From the NCBI RefSeq assembly GCF_000967655.1, contig NZ_JXYA01000047.1, positions 62,001 to 126,000 on the forward strand: 64,000 nt of DNA, in the 5' to 3' direction. Source of the stretch: Pseudoalteromonas rubra (lineage in GTDB: Bacteria > Pseudomonadota > Gammaproteobacteria > Enterobacterales > Alteromonadaceae). Within the stretch, counting starts at the first letter, position 1. Each line of letters starts with the position of its first letter. Below, piece by piece: positions 42,335-50,813 of the stretch. The notes beneath the pieces are model-generated. The model worked only from the letters and a program-made list of their open reading frames with translations. It ran no database searches and was not told the origin of the DNA. The position numbers and the translations under genes are program-made.

Positions 42335-43972
42335 ATGGATACACTTCAGCTGATAGGTAGCCTACTTGGCGGCCTGGGGATTTTCCTGGTCGCCATCGGC
42401 ATGATGACAGATGGCTTGAAACTCGCCGCCGGCGCGTCGCTGCGCAAAGTACTGGCGACCTGGACCAAAACCCCGCAACGCGGTATTGCCTCGGGCTTTT
42501 GCATGACCGCACTAGTGCAATCGTCCAGCGCAGTAACCGTTGCCTCGCTGGGCTTTGTTAATGCAGGCCTGATTACCATGCATCAGGCACTGGGTATCGT
42601 CTATGGTGCCAATGTCGGCACAACCGTCACTGGCTGGCTGGTTGCCGCAGTTGGGTTTAAATTCAATATTCAGGCCATTGCCCTGCCGTTGATTGGCATA
42701 GGCGCACTGATGAAACTGCTGCGCCCGCAGTCCCGGCTGGCATCTGCGGGCCTGGCGATGGTTGGCTTTGGCTTGTTTTTCATCGGCATCGATATTCTTA
42801 AAGGCGCGTTTGAACATGTCGTCGCCACTTTTGATCTGAGCCAGTTTACCGCCGAAGGGTTGACAGGCATGCTGACATTTTTACTGGTTGGCATTGTAAT
42901 GACCACTCTGACGCAGTCATCCAGCGCGTCTATCGCGCTGACCATTACGGCAGCAGCCAGTGGCATGATTGGCCTTTATGCAGCCGGTGCTATGGTAATA
43001 GGAGCCAATATTGGCACTACCTCGACCTCAATTCTCGCTGCCATTGGCGCCACCTCCAACGCCAAACGCGTAGCCGCGGCGCAAGTTGTGTTTAATGCGC
43101 TCACCGCTCTGGTGGCCTTTGCCTTGTTACCTGTGCTGTTTTATCTGATCACCGTGATCACCGGCTTTTTTAATCTGACCGCCGATCCGGCGCTGTCACT
43201 GGCGCTGTTCCATACCCTGTTTAACGTGCTGGGCGTGATGCTGATCTTCCCGCTCAATAACCGATTGGCAGGCTTTTTAATGAAGCGCTTTTGCAGCGCC
43301 GAAGAGACCGCCGCCCGGCCGCGATTTTTGGATAAAACCATTGCCCAGACACCGGCACTGGCCACCAATGCACTGCTGCTCGAAACCAAATTAGTGGCCG
43401 ATAAAATACTGGCACAGTACGAAAAGTCTCGCCAACCTCTCGACGCTTTGGCCATTGAACAAGCGATCCAGACCATTCAGAAGCTCTGTCAGCACATTAG
43501 CAACTTTATTGTTACCGTGGAGCAGTCGGCGCTGTCGGAAGAAACCACTGGCCTGCTGGCAAAGCTCATGCGCGTTGAGCACTACCTGATCACCTGCAGT
43601 CACTGTGTTGAAAAGCTAGCCCACTTGCAGCCGCAAAAACAACTGGCCGAACACCCTGAACTGCACGCCCAGCTTCAGGAATATCAGTCGCAGCTGGGGC
43701 ATTTTATGAAAACCAGCCTGACAGCCGAGTCGATGAGCGAAAGCACCTTAACCGCCGCACTTGAACAACTACAGCAGCTGCATGATGACGTTAAAGACGA
43801 TTTGATCCTTGCTGGTACTAATGCAACCTTGCCTATCGACAATATGGTGGTCAACATCAATGGCCTGTCCGATATGTGGCAGCTGACACAGCAATGGCAA
43901 AAAGCCATGTTATTGTTATATTTGATAGAGCACCAGCTTTCCCCTGGCTTAAGCAGCAATAGCACCACATAA
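42335..43972 (+). CDS. Na+/phosphate cotransporter (NptA/PNaS family) with PhoU-like tail
   Basis: The 545-residue protein has the duplicated Na/Pi-cotransport repeat. Each repeat carries the QSSSA signature: GFCMTALVQSSSAVTVASLGFVN in repeat 1 and VMTTLTQSSSASIALTITAA in repeat 2, with paired GANVGTT and GANIGTT motifs. About 8 TM helices span residues 1-320; residues ~340-545 are helical and PhoU-like. It should import phosphate with Na+ at the inner membrane. The gene is monocistronic. A 138-base copy of its 3' part, about 88 percent identical, occurs at 46148-46285. Confidence 0.92.
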   Translation: MDTLQLIGSLLGGLGIFLVAIGMMTDGLKLAAGASLRKVLATWTKTPQRGIASGFCMTALVQSSSAVTVASLGFVNAGLITMHQALGIVYGANVGTTVTGWLVAAVGFKFNIQAIALPLIGIGALMKLLRPQSRLASAGLAMVGFGLFFIGIDILKGAFEHVVATFDLSQFTAEGLTGMLTFLLVGIVMTTLTQSSSASIALTITAAASGMIGLYAAGAMVIGANIGTTSTSILAAIGATSNAKRVAAAQVVFNALTALVAFALLPVLFYLITVITGFFNLTADPALSLALFHTLFNVLGVMLIFPLNNRLAGFLMKRFCSAEETAARPRFLDKTIAQTPALATNALLLETKLVADKILAQYEKSRQPLDALAIEQAIQTIQKLCQHISNFIVTVEQSALSEETTGLLAKLMRVEHYLITCSHCVEKLAHLQPQKQLAEHPELHAQLQEYQSQLGHFMKTSLTAESMSESTLTAALEQLQQLHDDVKDDLILAGTNATLPIDNMVVNINGLSDMWQLTQQWQKAMLLLYLIEHQLSPGLSSNSTT

Positions 43973-44312
43973 TTCACCGTTAGATAGTGCTCATATCGCA
44001 AAAATAAGGCTATCAAGAAGCCGGCACAACATTAAAGTGATGTGGGCATCTGAGTTCAGGATAGGTGTGTATCTGTGCAGTTTTGAGCCGAGATATCGCC
44101 TCGTTCGTTTGCGAATAATGGCACACTAACAGTCATTATTCGCCCGTTGAGAACTGCTCAATGTAATGAGAACACAACCCCCAACACGTGCAAGATAAAC
44201 AAACTAGTCCCCTTGCATATGCTTCAGTAAAAATAATCCAGAGCGCAACAAGCCTGTCACATTGTACCTATATTGTTTCATTGATCATTTAATCACCACC
44301 AAGGAAGAGACA
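43973..44312. other. Intergenic region with a perfect inverted repeat
   Basis: No gene is seen. GCGAATAATG (44111-44120) and CATTATTCGC (44134-44143) are exact inverted repeats separated by 13 bases, about 170 bases upstream of the anchored helical gene. This may be an operator or a transcript-end structure. Confidence 0.4.
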
Positions 44313-45407
44313 GTGTCAATGATTTTTGAATTAAGGCCTAATAAGCTCTTGTTACTCTTAAGCATAGTCGTGGTCTTCGTTACCTTGCTAATACTGATTG
44401 GTAAACCAGAGAAAACGGCAAGCATCGCGCCTACACAGACTGCCCCGCAAGTATTACCGGTACCAACCACAAAGACAGCCAGTACAAGAGACTCAGACAG
44501 CAATATGTATGCGTTACCGTCTACGTTACCGTCTGCCGAGGCTAAAATAAGTGAACAAAAACCCGAACCAATGCTCTGGCAATCACCTGAAGACCAACTG
44601 ATACACTCTTTAGCATCGCTACAAGAAAAGATTGCTGCCAGCACGGCGCCTTTACAGCACGCAATATTGGGCCCTAATCAGGCATATTCAGAACTACGCA
44701 TTGATATGCTGATGGCACTTGAGCAAGACCCGTCTTTGATAATTCATATTGTGGATGCTTTTGTGCAGGCACCTGACAGCTTACTTGGCAGAGAGCTGAG
44801 CGCCGTTCTTTCAAAAACGGGTGATCCACTGGCACAACACGCAGCCATAGATCTGGCAACAGAGCTATCCAATAGTGAGGACGACAGAGCCGCTGGATTA
44901 TTCTTGCTAGCAAATATGGACAGTATTACTGGGCAAACTCGTGACCGCTTGCTGGAGCATATAGATTCAGAGCAAGAATCCAGTTCAGATATGAAACAGT
45001 TTACAATTATGGCTCTGAAACCCGCTCCGGGCACTCGGGAAGATTATGAACGCGTACAACAAACTCTCTCACGCGTCGTTGTTTCCACAGATCAAAACGT
45101 AAGACGCCATGGTGCTTATCAGATAGCACAATGGGCCACTTCCGACACAGATCTTACGCCTGTAAGACACATGGCCATGCATGAAGAAGATGTTAATGCG
45201 CGTGCAAGAGCGATTATGTCCATTGCTGAAAGTACCTTCAAATCAGAAGACAATCGCGCAGTTTTGTGGCACACAATCAACAACCAAAATGAACATACCG
45301 CTGTTAAAAAACATGCGCTAAAAGCACTTTCAACCTACTCGCTTAGTCACCAAGAGCTGGCGCATCTTCGCGTAAAAATGAATGAGCTAGCTTCTGAAGA
45401 AAATTAG
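44313..45407 (+). CDS. Membrane-anchored helical (HEAT-like) protein
   Basis: The 364-residue protein has an N-terminal signal anchor (LLLLLSIVVVFVTLLILIG), a ~70-residue Thr/Pro/Ser-rich spacer, and a helical domain. Repeats such as GDPLAQHAAIDLATELSNSEDDRAAGLFLL, QNVRRHGAYQIAQWATSD and VNARARAIMSIAEST have HEAT-repeat character. The start is GTG 44313 (AAGGA 7 bases upstream) or ATG 44319. It is followed after 95 bases by a small secreted RTX-repeat gene in the same direction. Anchor, spacer and helical domain together mirror the protein at 33965-34708. Binding of the neighbouring secreted protein is a possible role (inference). Confidence 0.62.
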   Translation: MSMIFELRPNKLLLLLSIVVVFVTLLILIGKPEKTASIAPTQTAPQVLPVPTTKTASTRDSDSNMYALPSTLPSAEAKISEQKPEPMLWQSPEDQLIHSLASLQEKIAASTAPLQHAILGPNQAYSELRIDMLMALEQDPSLIIHIVDAFVQAPDSLLGRELSAVLSKTGDPLAQHAAIDLATELSNSEDDRAAGLFLLANMDSITGQTRDRLLEHIDSEQESSSDMKQFTIMALKPAPGTREDYERVQQTLSRVVVSTDQNVRRHGAYQIAQWATSDTDLTPVRHMAMHEEDVNARARAIMSIAESTFKSEDNRAVLWHTINNQNEHTAVKKHALKALSTYSLSHQELAHLRVKMNELASEEN

Positions 45408-45502
45408 TAAGCGATTTAGTAAAGCTACAACGAATTTGAAATTAGACCTTCAAATACCCTGATATTGATATCGAAATACTCATTTTACATTAAGGAAAAA
45501 TA

Positions 45503-45895
45503 ATGAAGTTTAATAAAATCTCCACCCTCGCGGGTGCACTCATCCTTATGGCGTCTTTCTCTCAGGCAGCTCAGGCTGACACCATCTATGGCACCAGTGG
45601 CAATGATGTTTTGGTCGGCACTTCTGCTTGGGACACCATCTTTGGCAACAGTGGCAACGATGACATTTACGGTAAAGACGGCTGGGATAACTTGTATGGT
45701 GGTAATGGCAATGACAGACTCCATGGACAAGAGGGGTCTGATAACTTATTTGGTGGTAGCGGTGACGACTATTTATACGGTGGTGGTTATCCTTATGACA
45801 ACCTGAATGATAGCCTTTACGGTGGCTCAGGTTACGATATTTGCTATAACAACAGCGACAACCCCTATTATAACTCATGCGAAAAACGCCGCTGA
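45503..45895 (+). CDS. Small Sec-secreted RTX-repeat calcium-binding protein
   Basis: The 130-residue protein has a signal peptide ending AQAD and then consists almost wholly of hemolysin-type nonapeptides: YGTSGNDVL, IFGNSGNDDI, LYGGNGNDRL, LFGGSGDDYL and LYGGSGYDI. It ends in a short Cys/Asn-rich tail (ICYNNSDNPYYNSCEKRR) with two cysteines. RTX proteins are normally large and use type I secretion; this one is tiny and has a Sec signal. It should fold on calcium in the periplasm or outside. AAGGA lies 9 bases upstream of the ATG, in the same TAAGGAAAAATAA context as the Hint gene start. A strong terminator follows. Confidence 0.8.
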   Translation: MKFNKISTLAGALILMASFSQAAQADTIYGTSGNDVLVGTSAWDTIFGNSGNDDIYGKDGWDNLYGGNGNDRLHGQEGSDNLFGGSGDDYLYGGGYPYDNLNDSLYGGSGYDICYNNSDNPYYNSCEKRR

Positions 45896-45963
45896 GCCAG
45901 ATTACTCTGATGCTATAACACGACGCTTATATCAGCTTGCCTGAGACAGCGTTGTACAGCAAA

Positions 45964-45999
45964 AAAACACCACCATCACAATAATGACGGTGGTGTTTT
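45964..45999. terminator. Strong bidirectional terminator
   Basis: AAAACACCACCATCA (45964-45978) and TGACGGTGGTGTTTT (45985-45999) pair over about 14 bp with a 6-base loop. It serves the mini-RTX gene on the plus strand and probably once served the protease remnant on the minus strand. Confidence 0.85.
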
Positions 46000-46020
46000 C
46001 ATTCTGTACAGGCAAAACAC

Positions 46021-46155
46021 TTTCTCTGAGGGCCACCGCTTTTTACGACGGGTGAATAAACCCACTGAACCACCGCCTTTTTCTGGCTGCTTAACTGCCA
46101 CTTTGATGATGCTTGAAAGGAATTGGTCACTGTAACCGCAAACTCAAGCACTTGA
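46021..46155 (-). pseudogene. Remnant of the 3' end of an S1-protease-like GlyGly-CTERM gene
   Basis: Read on the minus strand, this encodes VLEFAVTVTNSFQASS and, after a frameshift, KVAVKQPEKGGGSVGLFTRRKKR. The intact protease at 50814-53330 ends LEFAVTVTDAFGASS..IKVTVKQPEKDSGSFG..LALFTRRMKK. The remnant has lost about four codons plus frame after ASS and most of the hydrophobic segment between GSVG and LFTRR. It is therefore a decayed copy of that C-terminus or of a close paralogue. The terminator just downstream parallels the one after the intact gene. Confidence 0.75.
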
Positions 46156-46285
46156 ACAACTACAGCAGCTGCATGACGACGTTAAGGACGATCTGCTCCT
46201 TGCCGGTACCAGTGCGACCCTGCCAATCGACAATATGGTGGTCAACATCAATAGGCTGTCCGATCTGTGGCAGCTGGCTCGGCAA
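46148..46285 (+). pseudogene. Internal 3' fragment of a Na+/Pi cotransporter gene
   Basis: These 138 bases align without gaps to 43757-43894 of the intact symporter, with 16 differences by hand count, mostly synonymous. The translation ALEQLQQLHDDVKDDLLLAG...NMVVNINRLSDLWQL is nearly identical to the intact protein. The frame then hits a stop (TAA at about 46294). It begins inside the protease remnant and ends inside the start of the CBS-like fragment, so it is a recombination relic of a diverged paralogue. Confidence 0.85.
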
Positions 46286-46880
46286 AGAAGGCATTAACTA
46301 CTTTCGCGAAACCGACCTGAAAAGCGTCATTGAAAAGCACATTGAAGCGGAAGAAGCCGAGGTAGACAGACTCGAAGGCATAGGCGCGGTTAACTTTCTG
46401 ACCATAGATGATACCCTGGTGTCGCAAGAGGGCGAGCTTATCGACCCGCGCTCTGTCATTACGCTGCCAAGCAAGGTCGACTTTCCCATTCTCCCCGAAG
46501 TCCAGCGCAGTAGCGATGACCCATTTTTACAACAGGTAAATGCCAGCGGGCATAAATGGGTGATCCTGGCCAACGAAGCCCGCCAGCATTTACTGGTGAT
46601 GGACGCCGATGGACTGCTGCGCGCCGCGCTGTTTAATACAGAGCAACCCTTCGAGCCCTATGAATTTTGCTTCAGACCCCTGATCATCCACAGCAATGAC
46701 ATGAACCTGGGCGATGTGCTTAAACACCTAAAGTCTGCCGAATCCCTGGACCCGGACCACGACGGCGACATTGAAGTCGACGTGGTGCTGGTCTGGACCG
46801 AACAACCTCGCATCATCACCGGCGCAGATATCCTCGGCCGGCTGTTAAAAGGCACCGCAGATGTGACGACACAAGCTTAA
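46281..46880 (+). pseudogene. C-terminal fragment of a CBS-domain-like protein
   Basis: About 199 codons from GKEGINYFRETDLKSVIEKH to the natural stop are open. The body includes VDFPILPEVQRSSDDPFL, HKWVILANEARQHLLVMDADGLLRAALF and the CBS-like ending PRIITGADILGRLLKG. No start codon with a ribosome-binding site precedes it; the frame runs back into the symporter fragment, which is in another frame. A 5'-truncated gene joined to foreign DNA is the simplest reading. A shorter functional protein from an internal start is not excluded but no good start is seen. Confidence 0.6.
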
Positions 46881-46925
46881 GTTGAGTGCAGCCACATCAA
46901 GCCTTTGTAAATGAAAGTGCGAACG

Positions 46926-47555
46926 CTACGACGCCTGATTAGGGATAATCTTGATCTCCACGCGGCGGTTTTGTGCTTTGCCCTGCTCGGTGTTGTTACT
47001 GGCCACAGGCTGAGATTCCCCCATCCCCTGCGCGTCTATACGTGCCGGGTTTATCTGGTAGGACAGCAAAGACTGCTTTACGCTATTTGCCCGTTGCTCT
47101 GAGAGGGTCTGGTTAAACCCGGCTGAACCGGCAGAGTCGGTGTGGCCAATGATGGTCAAAAAGGTTTTGTCGTATTTTTGCATCACACGGGCAATACCCT
47201 GCAATGTTTTGTTAAAACCAGGGCTGATGGTCGACTGGCCGGTGGCAAAGGTGATGTTGGCAGGCAAAACCAGGCGCATTTGATCGCCCTCGCGCACCAC
47301 TTCTACGCCGGTGCCCGCAAGCTCCTCGTTAAAAGCCGCTTCCTGTTGATCCATATAATTGCCAATGGCCGCACCAGCAATGGCGCCCACCGCCGCACCA
47401 ATGGCAATGCGTTTATCTTTGTGATTGCCCGTGGCTTTACCCAGCACAGCACCCGTTGCTGCACCTATCGCCGCGCCTTTACCTGTGTTGTTCATTTCAC
47501 ATCCTGATAAAGCAGCCAGTGCAGCGGCGCCCAGTAGTATCTTATTGATTGTCAT
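46926..47555 (-). CDS. OmpA-family lipoprotein (YiaD-like)
   Basis: The 209-residue protein has lipobox LSGC and a glycine-zipper segment (GAAIGAATGAVLGKATG and AIGAAVGAIAGAAIGNYMD). A C-terminal OmpA domain follows: LPANITFATGQSTISPGF, IIGHTDSAGSAGFNQTLSEQRANSVKQSLL, IDAQGMGESQPVASNNTEQGKAQNRRVEIKI. The D-S-A-G and N-R-R-V-E residues for peptidoglycan binding are present. It should tether the outer membrane to peptidoglycan. The ATG at 47555 has AGGA 6 bases upstream, whereas an ATG at 47561 is too close. Confidence 0.92.
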   Translation of the reverse strand: MTINKILLGAAALAALSGCEMNNTGKGAAIGAATGAVLGKATGNHKDKRIAIGAAVGAIAGAAIGNYMDQQEAAFNEELAGTGVEVVREGDQMRLVLPANITFATGQSTISPGFNKTLQGIARVMQKYDKTFLTIIGHTDSAGSAGFNQTLSEQRANSVKQSLLSYQINPARIDAQGMGESQPVASNNTEQGKAQNRRVEIKIIPNQAS

Positions 47556-47703
47556 ATTCATTCCTGAGTTAAATTCAATTATCTTGATTATTGCAATAAA
47601 AAATTAACTCGAACTGAAGAGATGACTAAGCTACGTACAGCACGCATAAGCGCAGCTATTGACGTCTATCGCTTGCACGACAGCGCGCGGCAGTTCTGTT
47701 AGG

Positions 47704-48942
47704 ATGCCTTCTTTGCCTGTTAGACCTTTGGAAAAGCCGTTGAAATTGTCTTTTATATCTCGCTTACTGGCGTTACCTGCATTACTGTTAACGCTGACAA
47801 CGCAGGGGGCACCTGTCTATGTACAAGCCGGGCCCGGAAGCTTTAATCATGCCGCGCTTGACTTACTCGCAGCCCGTAACCACATGGATTATCAGCGCTT
47901 TTACTCGGGCACCCCGGCGCATACCTATACCAGTGCGGCGCAGGCACAGACCTGGGCTTTTAGTGCGCTGGCCAACTCCACGATAGAAGGGCAACTGGTC
48001 CCGGCCATTGTGGATGCAATGCGCAGCTATCAGGTCACGGAGCTCAGCGCGGCCGTTCATATGCCCATCGAGATGTGTGTATTTGGCTTGAATAAAACCG
48101 GTAAAATCACTCATGCTGCCTCGCATCCGGCAGCTCTAAAACAGATCGCCCGCTGGCTCAGTGCGCATCAGCTCCAAGCCAAGCCAGTACCAAAAGGCAC
48201 CAACGAAGCCGCCCGCTTACTCGCAGCTGACCAGTTTGACCAAAACACAGTGGCAGTGGGCAGTTGTGCACTCAAAGCCGTGTACCCTGAGCTAACGTTA
48301 CGCGAAACTGGCATTCAGGATAACGCAGATAATCATACTCTGTTCGGCCTGATGAAAATGGAAAAACGACCTCAGCCAATCAGCGAGGACGAAGCGCGCA
48401 GTGCACTGGCGCACGTTGTGGACCAGGCAAATGTGCTGATAAACACACGCACAGATTCAGCTAAAGCGCTGTTCTCACATATTAACCAACGCCTTGCCCA
48501 GATGCAGCCCGTTGCACTGTTTAAAGCACAAAAACACAGGCCCATCGAAGATTTATCCCGTGAAGCCGTAGTGCTGTCAAAGGCGCTGGAGCAAGCCCAG
48601 CAGCAATGCCTCGATACTGGCAGTGTTAAGGCATTTTTCCAGGCGCAAATGGATGCTGCCAAGGCAATTCAATACAGATACCGGGCACAATGGCTCTCTG
48701 AAGGCGTACCTAATCAGGAAGCCGACCTGACGCAACTAAGAAACACATTAAATCAGCTCGGCGCGGCTATACTGCAGACCCTGACCACTCACCTGGCACA
48801 ACATGGTAACCTCACCACGGAGCTAAAGCCTGTTTTTCTTGCTGCGCTAAATACAGATAACCTAACTGTACAAGACAAACAAAGGCTCTACCAGGCACTA
48901 CAGAGCGTACGCAGGGTTGAAAACTGCCAGGCAACCGATTAA
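47704..48942 (+). CDS. Exported-looking fusion of prephenate dehydratase and AroQ-gamma chorismate mutase
   Basis: The protein (about 412 residues) has a hydrophobic N-terminus (KLSFISRLLALPALLLTLTTQG) that looks like a signal peptide. It is followed by a prephenate-dehydratase-type domain (VYVQAGPGSFNHAAL, ALANSTIEGQLVPAIVDAM, THAASHPAALKQIARWL, VAVGSCALKAVYPELTL, GIQDNADNHTLFGLMKM). A chorismate mutase of the secreted gamma class then follows: INQRLAQMQPVALFKAQKHRPIEDLSRE and AKAIQYRYRAQWL. The domain order is the reverse of cytoplasmic PheA. The start is uncertain: ATG 47704 or TTG 47740 (GGAAAA 4 bases upstream). It would convert chorismate to phenylpyruvate in the periplasm if both domains are active. 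Confidence 0.8.
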   Translation: MPSLPVRPLEKPLKLSFISRLLALPALLLTLTTQGAPVYVQAGPGSFNHAALDLLAARNHMDYQRFYSGTPAHTYTSAAQAQTWAFSALANSTIEGQLVPAIVDAMRSYQVTELSAAVHMPIEMCVFGLNKTGKITHAASHPAALKQIARWLSAHQLQAKPVPKGTNEAARLLAADQFDQNTVAVGSCALKAVYPELTLRETGIQDNADNHTLFGLMKMEKRPQPISEDEARSALAHVVDQANVLINTRTDSAKALFSHINQRLAQMQPVALFKAQKHRPIEDLSREAVVLSKALEQAQQQCLDTGSVKAFFQAQMDAAKAIQYRYRAQWLSEGVPNQEADLTQLRNTLNQLGAAILQTLTTHLAQHGNLTTELKPVFLAALNTDNLTVQDKQRLYQALQSVRRVENCQATD

Positions 48943-48963
48943 AGATTCGCCTAAACCTATCCG

Positions 48964-48998
48964 TCAGCCCTTAGCGCAAGCACAACATAAAGGGCTGA
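48964..48998 (+). terminator. Probable terminator of the dehydratase-mutase gene
   Basis: TCAGCCCTT (48964-48972) pairs with AAGGGCTGA (48990-48998) across a 17-base loop, followed by TTTAAA. Confidence 0.55.
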
Positions 48999-49022
48999 TT
49001 TAAAAGCCAAACAATATCTATC

Positions 49023-50504
49023 TCACAGTAATTCGATTAACTTATAATGCCGTGCAAGCGCCTTCAAAATTTGCAGCGCTGAATCTTTATCATGGGCAGC
49101 AATGACCGCCTGGTTTTCTGCCATTTCGGCTCTCACCATAAACACGTCATGCGCACTTGGACTGCGATAATAGGTTTGCGTCACCAATGCACCTGCAGAG
49201 TTAAATTGCACTTTTAGTGCGCCCTCATCAGTCACTTCCCATTGAGTATCCATACTCTCGACTTTGTCTATGTACTTAAGTTTACCTGTACCGTCTGTAT
49301 TAAACGTATGCTCGATTACAGTCAGCTCTGCACGCTGGTTTGAGTCATTGGCACTGTCCTCAATCACTGTATATAAAGCCTCAGTAATGAGCGTCTTTTC
49401 GCTGAATTTCGCTGCCATATTTACCGATACGTCATAGTGTCTGCTGAAGAAGATCAATTCGCCCGTGGAGTTATCTGTCGCCAAAAGCAGTCCCTCTAAA
49501 GTCTCAAAAACACTTATTTCCTTGCCGTCCATGACAATCACACCGCCATCAACCTGATAAGGAATAGACTCGTCACCCACTGACGCCACGCCATCTTGCA
49601 TCACCCATTGTTTAACGCCATCACGCGCGAAATCCCCGGCACTGATTAACCCCATGTACCAGCGCCCTTCGCCCTGCTCCAGGTCATCCTTCAGGGTCCA
49701 AACATCTGGTACAGGGTAAGATGTTTCTGTCACCCAGTGCGCAACCCACTTGAGGCCATCTTCGCTCTTCTCCAGTACCAGACTGTCTATATCGTCGAGT
49801 GCCATTTCCAGAGCGTATTGCACCAACCCAACTGTGTCGGCAACCAACTTCTCTGGAAAACTCACATCGTCTTTAACTGAGAAGAAATTCTCAGGAAGCA
49901 GTTTAACAATTGAACGGGCAACCAAATGAATACGCCTTGATTTAGCGATCGTTGCCGGGTCGTCTGCCGATTTGGCTAATACAAAGTCACTTTTGATCAA
50001 AGCAGCATCGAGATTCAGTTCAGACGCTAGCGTATCCATATCGACATTTTTAAGCGTAGCCAGCGTCGAAAATGGTGAAACAATATCTGTGTCCGAGTGT
50101 GCAAGTAGCGTGTATGCCTGACCTGCGAGAAGATCAAAATCGGTGTCATACGTCTGCTCTCCAACCACTTTAATAATTACATTGGCATCTGTTGATACCT
50201 CAGCCTGACCTTGTTCGTTGGTTGTTAACACCTGTGATGTACCGTCGCTGTGTGTGACAGTTACTTCTTCACCCGAATCACATACCAGGTTGTCGTTCTG
50301 ATCATCACATACAATCGCATTGACCAGGTAGCCATCAATAGCGGTGATCGTGCGTGTTTCGGGGGTCTTTACAACCGCTTTCTGGTCCTCAGTCGCCAGC
50401 TTTGAGTTATCTTCTTTTCTCTCGTTGTGACTGCCACAGCCAATCAAGGCCAATGAAATCACATAGGCCAAAAATGACTTGCATGAAGTGAATTTAAAAA
50501 ACAT
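49023..50504 (-). CDS. Large surface lipoprotein, unknown family
   Basis: The 493-residue protein has a lipoprotein signal with LIGC (Cys23) and a charged linker. A short immunoglobulin-like segment follows (AIDGYLVNAIVCDDQNDNLVCDSGEE, VTHSDG, LTTNEQGQAEV), common at the N-terminus of marine bacterial surface lipoproteins; its paired Cys and Asp/Asn-rich loop suggest calcium binding. The rest has helical (150-240) and beta-rich (260-460) parts with no recognised domain. It lies 309 bases downstream of the S1 protease gene on the same strand but behind a terminator, so it probably has its own promoter. Confidence 0.65.
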   Translation of the reverse strand: MFFKFTSCKSFLAYVISLALIGCGSHNERKEDNSKLATEDQKAVVKTPETRTITAIDGYLVNAIVCDDQNDNLVCDSGEEVTVTHSDGTSQVLTTNEQGQAEVSTDANVIIKVVGEQTYDTDFDLLAGQAYTLLAHSDTDIVSPFSTLATLKNVDMDTLASELNLDAALIKSDFVLAKSADDPATIAKSRRIHLVARSIVKLLPENFFSVKDDVSFPEKLVADTVGLVQYALEMALDDIDSLVLEKSEDGLKWVAHWVTETSYPVPDVWTLKDDLEQGEGRWYMGLISAGDFARDGVKQWVMQDGVASVGDESIPYQVDGGVIVMDGKEISVFETLEGLLLATDNSTGELIFFSRHYDVSVNMAAKFSEKTLITEALYTVIEDSANDSNQRAELTVIEHTFNTDGTGKLKYIDKVESMDTQWEVTDEGALKVQFNSAGALVTQTYYRSPSAHDVFMVRAEMAENQAVIAAHDKDSALQILKALARHYKLIELL

Positions 50505-50748
50505 TGGATTTCCCTATTAAACAAAAAGTAAACGTAAATACATAGCCCTGAGCTTTGACGCACCAACTTTACGGCTACAAATCATTGAGGATTAATCGGG
50601 ATAAATCAATGGAACAAATGTGAATATACAAATTGAAACAAGCAGGAACAGGATGAAACACAATGCGAATAATATTAAACATAGATGAGAGTAATATCTC
50701 CCATTAAAAAACACGCCGTATCTCTAATATTAGATATCTTCAATAAAA
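50505..50748. other. AT-rich intergenic promoter region
   Basis: No gene is seen between the lipoprotein gene start and the terminator at 50749. The sequence is AT-rich and probably holds the lipoprotein gene's promoter. Confidence 0.35.
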
Positions 50749-50778
50749 AAACCGCCATCACATTCATGATAGCGGTTT
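50749..50778. terminator. Terminator of the S1 protease gene
   Basis: AAACCGCCATCA (50749-50760) pairs with TGATAGCGGTTT (50767-50778) with one mismatch and a 6-base loop. On the minus strand it is followed by a T7 tract. Confidence 0.85.
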
Positions 50779-50813
50779 CTATACCTTTTACGGCTATACT
50801 TTATTGCTAAAGT

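Noticed and set aside
45546-45878. His/Cys/Arg-rich antisense frame opposite the mini-RTX gene
   Set aside because: Its odd composition is simply the reverse complement of Gly/Asn/Asp codon repeats in the RTX protein.
46113-46880. Reading the whole stretch as one 255-residue protein
   Set aside because: Its first ~56 codons are symporter and protease DNA in wrong frames; only the part after GKEGINY looks like real protein.
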